Shown: positions 58,287-64,000 of the stretch, piece after piece
Layout of the letters: each line of letters starts with the position of its first letter
Numbering within the stretch: the first letter of the stretch is position 1
Assembly (NCBI RefSeq): GCF_016862315.1
Contig: NZ_BOMS01000122.1
Coordinates: forward strand, 36,222 to 100,221
Reading direction: 5' to 3'
DNA: 64,000 bases
Origin: Actinoplanes palleronii
GTDB lineage: Bacteria; Actinomycetota; Actinomycetes; Mycobacteriales; Micromonosporaceae
Notes under the pieces: model-generated
The model's database searches: none
Told to the model about the DNA's origin: nothing
The model's input: the letters and a program-made list of their open reading frames with translations, nothing else
Translations under genes and position numbers: made by a program

Positions 58287-59573
58287 TCAACGCCCGGCCA
58301 CACCGGACTCGATCTCAGTTGCCGTCGATGACGGCGAGGGGGATTCCGGAGGGCGCGCCGGTAGGCGCAAGGTGAACGTAGAACCGTCGCCGAGGGCGCT
58401 GGTCACGTCCACCCGACCACCGTGATTGGTGGCGATGTGCTTGACGATGGCGAGGCCGAGTCCGGTCCCGCCGGTCGCCCGGGACCGGGCCTGATCGGCT
58501 CGGTAGAACCGTTCGAAGACCCGCTCCACGTCCTGTGGCGAGATGCCGATGCCCTGGTCCTCGACATCGATCTCGATCCATTCATTCTCCTGCCGGACGG
58601 TCACCTCGACCTTGGTGTCCGGCCCGGAGTAGGCGATGGCGTTCTCCACCAGGTTCGTCACCGCGGTGGCGAACTGGCTGTCACTTCCGTACGCCATCAG
58701 GCCCTTCGGCCCGGTGTGCACGACCTCGATGCCCTTGGCCGAGGACGTCGTCCTGGTCCGGTCGAGCACCTCGGCGATCACCCAGTCCAGGGCGACCGGC
58801 TCCGGGCTGGGCAGCGGCTCGGCGCCCTGCAGCCGGGTCAGCTCGAGCAGCTCGCTCACCAGCCGGCCCATCCGGGCCGACTCGTGGTGGATCCGCTCGG
58901 CGAACCGGCGGGCGGCCATCAGGTCCTCGGACTGCGCCTCGGGCACCGACTCGGGCAGCTGGGTCGCGTCCAGCAGCGCCTCGGCGAGCAGCTGGAGCGC
59001 GCCGATCGGGGTCTTCAGCTCGTGGCTGACGTTGGCCACGAAGTCCCGCCGGACCCGGGCCAGCCGGTGCGACTCGGTCACGTCGGCCGCCTCGACGGCG
59101 ACATGCGTCGCGTTCAGCGCGACGGCGCGCAGGTGCAGACCGAGCGGTGCTTGCGCGCCGCCGGCCCGTCCCCGAGGAAGATCAAGTTCAACCTCCCGGC
59201 GTACGCCGGTGCGCCGGACCTGGCCGGCCAGCGTGCGAAGAATGGGGTGCGCCGCGATGGTGCCGGGGGCACCGCCGGAGCGCAGCAGGCCCATCGCCCG
59301 CGCGGCCGGGTTGACCAATACCGGGTAATCGTCCGCGTCGAGCACGACCACGCCGACCCGCAGCGAGTCGAGGCTCTTACGGCCGAGCCCCTTGAGTCCG
59401 TGTTTGCCTGCCGGGCGGTCGTCGTCCGGTTCGATGGCAGCTCTCCCCTCCGGCGGACCGGCCACTGCCACGTCCCCCGGCGCCGGCCGGCGGAAACGGG
59501 CGATGACCAGCCCAGCACCGACACCGACGGCGAGCGCGGCTGAAACCAAGCCGACGGCGTATACCCATTCCAC
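58287..59573 (-). CDS. senX3: Sensor histidine kinase SenX3/PhoR
   Basis: A 428-aa kinase with one or two N-terminal membrane segments (VYAVGLVSAALAVGVGAGLVIA), a PAS-like region (about 75-180, VVVLDADDYPVLVNPAARAMGLL), HisKA with NVSHELKTPIGALQLLAEALLDATQ (phospho-His) and an ATPase domain (NLVENAIAYSG, IDVEDQGIGISPQDVERVFERFYR, GGTGLGLAIVKHIATNHGG). It senses phosphate limitation, through PhoU and the Pst transporter in relatives. Divergent from phoU; overlaps regX3 if its upstream ATG is used. Confidence 0.93.
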   Translation of the reverse strand: MEWVYAVGLVSAALAVGVGAGLVIARFRRPAPGDVAVAGPPEGRAAIEPDDDRPAGKHGLKGLGRKSLDSLRVGVVVLDADDYPVLVNPAARAMGLLRSGGAPGTIAAHPILRTLAGQVRRTGVRREVELDLPRGRAGGAQAPLGLHLRAVALNATHVAVEAADVTESHRLARVRRDFVANVSHELKTPIGALQLLAEALLDATQLPESVPEAQSEDLMAARRFAERIHHESARMGRLVSELLELTRLQGAEPLPSPEPVALDWVIAEVLDRTRTTSSAKGIEVVHTGPKGLMAYGSDSQFATAVTNLVENAIAYSGPDTKVEVTVRQENEWIEIDVEDQGIGISPQDVERVFERFYRADQARSRATGGTGLGLAIVKHIATNHGGRVDVTSALGDGSTFTLRLPARPPESPSPSSTATEIESGVAGR

Positions 59574-59645
59574 GCTGCGATCGTAGGGTCATTGTTTACC
59601 TGGGCCATAGGGCCAAAGCGGCAAATCCGGCACGCGTCGAATAAT

Positions 59646-59689
59646 GTTCACCACCAGGTCTGGCGTCGTTCACCGGCGTTCATGTTGAG
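59646..59689. promoter_or_regulatory. PHO-box-like array of 11-bp direct repeats
   Basis: GTTCACC occurs at 59646 and 59668 (22 bp apart), with weaker units in phase at 59657 (GGTCTGG) and 59679 (TTCATG). GTTTACC lies at 59594. It lies between divergent senX3 and phoU. Confidence 0.6.
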
Positions 59690-59775
59690 GAAGCCCCGCC
59701 GACCTAGCGTGAGCTGCACACACCCCTGGCCGTGCCCGAGTCGCGGGACGGCCCCGACAATCGGGACTGTAAAAC

Positions 59776-60432
59776 ATGCGCGAGGAGTTCCAGGCCGATC
59801 TCACCGAGGTGAGCCGCCTGCTGGTGACCATGGCAGAGTCGGTGCGCGGCGCGCTGCGCAAGGCAACGACCGCGCTGCTGACCGCCGATCTGGAGGCGGC
59901 CGAGTCCGTCATCCAGCGCGACACCGAGGTCGACACCCTGCACCAGCAGGTCGAGACGAAGGTCGCCGACATCATCGTCCGGCAGGCACCGGTCGCCAGT
60001 GACCTGCGCCGGGCCATCACCGCCCTGCACATCTCCGCCGACCTCGAGCGGATGGGCGACCTGGCCGAGCACGTGGCCAAGACCGCCGCTCGCCGGCACC
60101 CGTCCCCGGCCGTGCCGGCCGAGCTGCGCCCGGTCTTCAAGGGGATGGCCGAGGTCGCCGACCAGATGGCCGAGAAGATCACCAACGTGCTCGTCCACCC
60201 GGACGCCGGTCTCGCCGGCGAGCTGGAGAAGGACGACGACGCGATCGACGACCTGGAGCGTCAACTCTTCAAGATCATGCTGGCCGACGACTGGCCGTAC
60301 GGCGCGGAGACCGCGATCGACGGCGCGCTGCTGGGCCGGTTCTACGAGCGCTACGCCGACCACGCCGTGAACATCAGCGAGCACACCATCTACCTGATCA
60401 CCGGGGAACCGGCCTCGGCTCAGCAGGACTGA
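59776..60432 (+). CDS. phoU: Phosphate signalling protein PhoU
   Basis: A 218-aa two-repeat helical protein: MREEFQADLTEVSRLLVTMAESVRGALRKATTALL in repeat 1, and YADHAVNISEHTIYLITGE, the conserved (E/D)xxxD metal-binding element, in repeat 2. ISADLERMGDLAEHVAK is the matching element of repeat 1. PhoU restrains the sensor kinase when phosphate is ample. Divergent from senX3-regX3 and linked to it by a PHO-box-like region. Confidence 0.94.
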   Translation: MREEFQADLTEVSRLLVTMAESVRGALRKATTALLTADLEAAESVIQRDTEVDTLHQQVETKVADIIVRQAPVASDLRRAITALHISADLERMGDLAEHVAKTAARRHPSPAVPAELRPVFKGMAEVADQMAEKITNVLVHPDAGLAGELEKDDDAIDDLERQLFKIMLADDWPYGAETAIDGALLGRFYERYADHAVNISEHTIYLITGEPASAQQD

Positions 60433-60446
60433 CCGCAGGGGGAACG

Positions 60447-60483
60447 GGAGGGCCGGGTCACCACGGGGGTGACCCGGCCCTCC
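60447..60483. terminator. Bidirectional terminator between phoU and gpmA
   Basis: A perfect 16-bp stem (GGAGGGCCGGGTCACC/complement) with a 5-nt loop between convergent stops. Confidence 0.9.
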
Positions 60484-60505
60484 TGCGTTCCATCGTTCGC
60501 TACGG

Positions 60506-61252
60506 TCAGCGGCCCTGGTTGGCGACCGCCGCGGCGGCCTCCTTGGCCGCCTGCGGGTCCAGGTACGTCCCGCCCGCGGTGATCGGACGCAGGTTCTCGT
60601 CCAGGTCGTAGCGCAGCGGGATGCCGGTCGGGATGTTCAGCTTGGCGATCGCGTCGTCGGAGATCCCGTCCAGGTGCTTGACGATCGCGCGCAGCGAGTT
60701 GCCGTGCGCGGCGACCAGCACGGTCTTGCCGGCCTGCAGGTCCGGGACGATCGCGTCGTACCAGTACGGCAGGGCCCGGTCCAGCACGTCCTTCAGGCAC
60801 TCGGCCTTCGGCTTGATCTCCGGCGGCAGCGCGGCGTACCGCGGGTCCGCGGCCTGGGAGAACTCCGAGTCGTCCTCGATCGGCGGCGGCGGTACGTCGT
60901 ACGAGCGGCGCCAGAGCATGAACTGCTCCTCGCCGTACTGCTCCAGCGTCTGCTTCTTGTCCTTGCCCTGCAGAGCGCCGTAGTGCCGCTCGTTGAGGCG
61001 CCACGAGCGCTTCACCGGGATCCAGTGCCGGTCGGTCAGGTGCAGAGCGATCTCGCTGGTCCGGATCGCGCGACGCAACAGGCTGGTGTGCACGACGTCG
61101 GGCAGCACGTTCTGTTCCTTGAGCAGCTCCCCGCCGCGCCGGGCCTCGTCCTCACCCTTGGCGTCCAGGTCCACGTCGACCCAGCCGGTGAAGAGGTTCT
61201 TGGCGTTCCACTCGCTGTTGCCGTGCCGCAACAGCACCAGGGTTCCAGTCAT
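60506..61252 (-). CDS. gpmA: 2,3-bisphosphoglycerate-dependent phosphoglycerate mutase
   Basis: A 248-aa dPGM: LVLLRHGNSEWNAKNLFTGW (phospho-His), TSLLRRAIRTSEIAL, WRLNERHYGALQGKDK, and VLVAAHGNSLRAIVKHLDG with the second catalytic His. It interconverts 3- and 2-phosphoglycerate in glycolysis. ATG 61252 starts the conserved region with a GGAGGAAG site upstream; the frame continues to 61348 without support. Its proximity to senX3-regX3 is a classic actinobacterial arrangement. Confidence 0.95.
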   Translation of the reverse strand: MTGTLVLLRHGNSEWNAKNLFTGWVDVDLDAKGEDEARRGGELLKEQNVLPDVVHTSLLRRAIRTSEIALHLTDRHWIPVKRSWRLNERHYGALQGKDKKQTLEQYGEEQFMLWRRSYDVPPPPIEDDSEFSQAADPRYAALPPEIKPKAECLKDVLDRALPYWYDAIVPDLQAGKTVLVAAHGNSLRAIVKHLDGISDDAIAKLNIPTGIPLRYDLDENLRPITAGGTYLDPQAAKEAAAAVANQGR

Positions 61253-61367
61253 GACCCACATCTTCCTCCAGCTCCCGGCACGCGTCCGGGCGGGTGGAAA
61301 CTCGATTGCGTGATCCCCTAGGTTGTAAGGGAGCAAAGCGGGTTTCACTGCTTACGGGGAGGCATAC

Positions 61368-62714
61368 GTGCGGGGTTGGTTACGGCAAGCCGCGGGTGGA
61401 CTGCCGCGGCAGTTCTGGTTCCTCTGGACCGGCACCCTGATCAACCGCGTCGGCTCGTTCGTGGTGCTCTTCCTGAGCATCTACCTCACCGGCGAGCGGC
61501 ACCTCACGCAGAGCCAGGCCGGCCTGGTCCTCGGCCTCTACGGTGTCGGCGGCGCGATCGGCACGATGACCGGCGGGGTGCTGGCCGACCGCTGGGGCCG
61601 GCGGCCGACGATGCTCGTCGCCCAGTTCGGCGCGGCCGCGCTGATGCTGACCCTCGGGTTCGCGCACTCGTACACCCAGATCCTCGTCGCCACCGGCGTG
61701 CTCGGGATGTTCGCCGAGGCGGTCCGGCCGGCGTTCTCGGCCATGATGGTCGACGTCGTGCCGGAGAAGGACCGGGTCCGGGCGTTCTCGCTGAACTACT
61801 GGGCGATCAACCTGGGCTTCGCGCTCGCCGCGATCGCCGCGGGCCAGGCCGCGCAGGCCGACTACTTCCTGCTCTTCGCGGTCGACGCGGCCACCACGCT
61901 GGCCACCGCGACGATCACGCTGATCTTCCTGGCCGAGACCCGGCCGGCCCGGCCACCGGTCACCGCCGGCAAGGCGCCCGCGCCCACCGGCGGCATGCTG
62001 ACCGGCCTGCGGGACCGGGTCTTCGTCGTCTACCTGGTGCTCAACCTGCTGACCGTGCTGGTGTTCCTGCAGCACCTGTCGACGCTGCCGATCGCGATGC
62101 TCGCCGACGGATTCTCGGCGGCCACCTACGGCTGGGTGATCGCGGTGAACGGCATCCTGATCGTCGTCGGTCAGCTGTTCGTGCCCCGGCTGATCGAGGG
62201 CCGCCGCAGCGACCGGGTGCTGGCCGGCGCCGCGCTGATCGTCGGGATCGGGTTCGGGCTGGTCGCGTTCGCGCACTCCGCCTGGGTCTACGCGCTGACC
62301 GTGGTGATCTGGACGCTCGGCGAGATGCTCCAGTCGCCCAGCAACGCGGCGACCGTCGCGGCACTGTCGCCGGCCTCGCTGCGCGGGCGGTACCAGGGGC
62401 TCAACTCGCTGTCCTGGTCGATCGGGTCCTCGCTGGCCCCGATCCTCGGCGGGCTGACCCTGCAGGGGTTCGGGCCGGCCGCGCTGTGGCTGGGCTGTTT
62501 CGGTCTGTGCGCCCTTGCGGGCGCCGGCCACCTGCTGGCCGGTCCGGCCCGGGAGCGACGCGCGGCCTCCCAGCGTACGAAAGAGATCGCCCACCTGGCG
62601 CCCCCGCCGCCGGTGCCGGCCGGCGACCTCGACCCGGCCGTCGCCGCGGCCGCCGCACCCCCGCCGGACGATCGCACCCCGGCCGCAGCCTCGCGCCGGG
62701 ACGCCACGGAGTGA
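61368..62714 (+). CDS. MFS transporter (12 helices)
   Basis: A 448-aa major-facilitator protein. It begins FWFLWTGTLINRVGSFVVLFLSIYLT, has the loop 2-3 motif GGVLADRWGRRPTMLVAQ (motif A), twelve hydrophobic segments and a Pro/Ala-rich cytoplasmic C-terminus (about 400-448). Substrate unknown; efflux is the usual guess for this group. GTG start with GGGGAGG. A close paralogue follows 63 bp downstream on the same strand, divergent from gpmA. Confidence 0.9.
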   Translation: MRGWLRQAAGGLPRQFWFLWTGTLINRVGSFVVLFLSIYLTGERHLTQSQAGLVLGLYGVGGAIGTMTGGVLADRWGRRPTMLVAQFGAAALMLTLGFAHSYTQILVATGVLGMFAEAVRPAFSAMMVDVVPEKDRVRAFSLNYWAINLGFALAAIAAGQAAQADYFLLFAVDAATTLATATITLIFLAETRPARPPVTAGKAPAPTGGMLTGLRDRVFVVYLVLNLLTVLVFLQHLSTLPIAMLADGFSAATYGWVIAVNGILIVVGQLFVPRLIEGRRSDRVLAGAALIVGIGFGLVAFAHSAWVYALTVVIWTLGEMLQSPSNAATVAALSPASLRGRYQGLNSLSWSIGSSLAPILGGLTLQGFGPAALWLGCFGLCALAGAGHLLAGPARERRAASQRTKEIAHLAPPPPVPAGDLDPAVAAAAAPPPDDRTPAAASRRDATE

Positions 62715-62777
62715 CCCGGTTTCGCGCTCCCGCCCCTCCCCACTACGGTTAGGAAAGTTTCCAGTAGTGGGAGGAGT

Positions 62778-63995
62778 GTGCGCGTGCGGGGGTGGCTGCG
62801 CGGAGCGGTCGGTGGACTGCCGCCGGTGTACTGGTACCTCTGGGCCGGACTGCTGATCAACCGGGTCGGCGGGTTCGCGGTGCTCTACCTGTCGCTCTAC
62901 CTGACCGCCGAACGCGGTGCCGGAGCGGCGCTCGCCGGGCTGATCGTCGGGACCTACGGGATCGGCGGGGTGGTCGGGACCCTGCTCGGCGGGGTGCTCA
63001 CCGACCGGTGGGGACGCCGCCCGGCCCTGCTCGCGTCCCACCTGGCCTGCACCGCGGTGCTGGTGGCGCTGGCGCTCAGCTCGCCGCTGCCGGTGATCGC
63101 CGGGCTGTGCCTGCTGCTCGGGCTGACCCAGGCGATGCCCGGACCGGCCTTCGTCGCCGCGATCACCGACGTGGTGCCCGCGGGCCATCGGCTGCGGGCG
63201 TTCAACCTGCAGTTCTGGGCGTTCAACCTGGGCACCGCGGGGGCGTCGCTGCTGGCCGGGGTGCTGGCGCGGTGGAGCTATCCCGGACTGTTCCTGATCG
63301 ACGCGGCCAGCACTCTGATCACCGCACTGGTGATCGCCTGGAAGGTGCCGGAGACGCTCGGCTCCACGGTGCGGTCCGGGTCGTCCGTGGGTGGCCTGCG
63401 CACCGTCCTCGCCGACCGGATCTTCCTGGCCTTCGTCGGGCTGACCGTGCTGCAGGCGCTGCTGACCAGCCAGACGAACACGATCGTGCCGCTCGCCATG
63501 CACGACGACGGGCTCGGGCCGGGCGACTACGGCCTGGTGACCGCGCTCGGCGGGGCGCTGATCGTTCTCGGGCAGCTGTTCGTACCCGCGGTGATCGACC
63601 GGCGACGCAAGGACCGGGTGCTGGCGCTGTCGATGGTGGTGATGGCGGGCGGGTTCGCGGTGCTGACCGTGGCCGGCAGCCTGCCGGTGTACCTGCTCGC
63701 CGCGGCGATCTGGACGGTCGGCGGGATGCTGGCCGCCCCACCGAACGCGGCGATCAACTCGGAGCTGGCGCCGGCGCTGCTGCGCGGGCGGTACCAGGCG
63801 GTCTTCTATCTGAGCTTCCCGCTGGCGTCGTTCGTGGCGCCGGCGCTGGGCGGCGCCGGGCTGGAGTACTTCGGCTCGGCGCACTGGATGATCGTGGCCG
63901 CGGTCGGGGCGGTGGGCGCGGGCCTGCACCTGGCCGCCGGCCCCGCCCGCGACCGCCGGGCATCCGCAGCAACCCCCCACGCCACGGTGAGCTGA
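62778..63995 (+). CDS. MFS transporter, paralogue of the preceding gene
   Basis: A 405-aa protein with the same N-terminus pattern (RGWLRGAVGGLP.. then YWYLWAGLLINRVGGFAVLYLSLYLT), motif A GGVLTDRWGRRPALLASH and twelve helices, without the long C-terminal tail of its neighbour. The two aligned starts and identical motif A core point to a tandem duplication. GTG start with GGGAGGAG. It ends five bases before the window edge, so it is complete. Confidence 0.9.
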   Translation: MRVRGWLRGAVGGLPPVYWYLWAGLLINRVGGFAVLYLSLYLTAERGAGAALAGLIVGTYGIGGVVGTLLGGVLTDRWGRRPALLASHLACTAVLVALALSSPLPVIAGLCLLLGLTQAMPGPAFVAAITDVVPAGHRLRAFNLQFWAFNLGTAGASLLAGVLARWSYPGLFLIDAASTLITALVIAWKVPETLGSTVRSGSSVGGLRTVLADRIFLAFVGLTVLQALLTSQTNTIVPLAMHDDGLGPGDYGLVTALGGALIVLGQLFVPAVIDRRRKDRVLALSMVVMAGGFAVLTVAGSLPVYLLAAAIWTVGGMLAAPPNAAINSELAPALLRGRYQAVFYLSFPLASFVAPALGGAGLEYFGSAHWMIVAAVGAVGAGLHLAAGPARDRRASAATPHATVS

Positions 63996-64000
63996 GGCCT

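Noticed and set aside
61380..63980. 866-codon open frame antisense to both MFS genes
   Set aside because: Composition is Arg/Gly/Gln/His-rich without domain; it exists because high third-position GC of the true genes leaves the opposite strand open.

Overview
The window is 64 kb of very GC-rich DNA with dense coding, near-total G/C at third codon positions and many GTG starts. It looks like an actinomycete chromosome, most likely Micromonosporaceae and Actinoplanes-like. This rests on the gene content (BldN/RsbN, BldC-like HTH, Rex, DUF3117, bS22, PH-domain and DUF6758 families) and on recognised proteins; no database search was possible. It reads as core chromosome: no phage, IS element, CRISPR array, tRNA or rRNA was found. 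The only selfish element seen is an intein.

Layout. 1-9.1 kb: FmdB (cut by the window edge), a SAF-domain exporter-type protein, small membrane proteins, an orphan Fur regulator, then a leftward run (RecB-type nuclease, MarC, PHP phosphoesterase, PH-domain protein, a 52-aa membrane peptide, DUF6758, TrmH) and a thioredoxin preceded by an AT-rich leader with a CRP-type palindrome. 9.1-16.1 kb: an Rv2578c-type radical SAM protein interrupted by an intein exactly at its iron-sulfur cysteine motif, a CoA-binding protein, an SDR, a lipoprotein, a DMT exporter, a HAD phosphatase, a 61-bp tandem repeat and a flavin-reductase-like protein. 16.1-24.3 kb: PhzF, an MgtE_N/CBS protein coupled to a DUF1003 membrane protein, Mrp, TatB, HtrA, an O-methyltransferase, leucyl aminopeptidase and DUF3117. 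24.6-31.8 kb: PaaX regulator with enoyl-CoA hydratase, a leftward operon (DivIVA-like, SRPBCC, Tag glycosylase, unknown), an orphan NuoA and a KorAB 2-oxoacid:ferredoxin oxidoreductase. 32-39 kb: K+ channel with an RCK domain, a cyclase-ATPase regulator, a second FmdB, a lytic-transglycosylase-like protein lacking the expected catalytic Glu, and a double GNAT protein.

39-54 kb is a heme-redox-development locus. Leftward rex-hemA-hemC-hemD form an overlapping operon with a Rex-type operator at the rex promoter, and hemB follows after a terminator. Beside it lie HAD, glutaredoxin and acyl-CoA ligase, then the sigma factor BldN with its anti-sigma RsbN (preceded by a 30-codon ORF whose stop overlaps the bldN start), then acyltransferase, epimerase, bS22, a BldC-like HTH and proline dehydrogenase. 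54-64 kb: CGNR regulator, TIM-barrel isomerase, a Cys-rich protein, a 0.9-kb gene-free stretch with palindromic repeats, the phosphate two-component system senX3/regX3 with divergent phoU and a PHO-box-like array, gpmA, and two tandem paralogous MFS transporters.

Two families of palindromic intergenic repeats recur within the window, all copies lying between convergent genes. Several genes appear leaderless, with a TANNNT -10 box 6-7 nt before the start codon.
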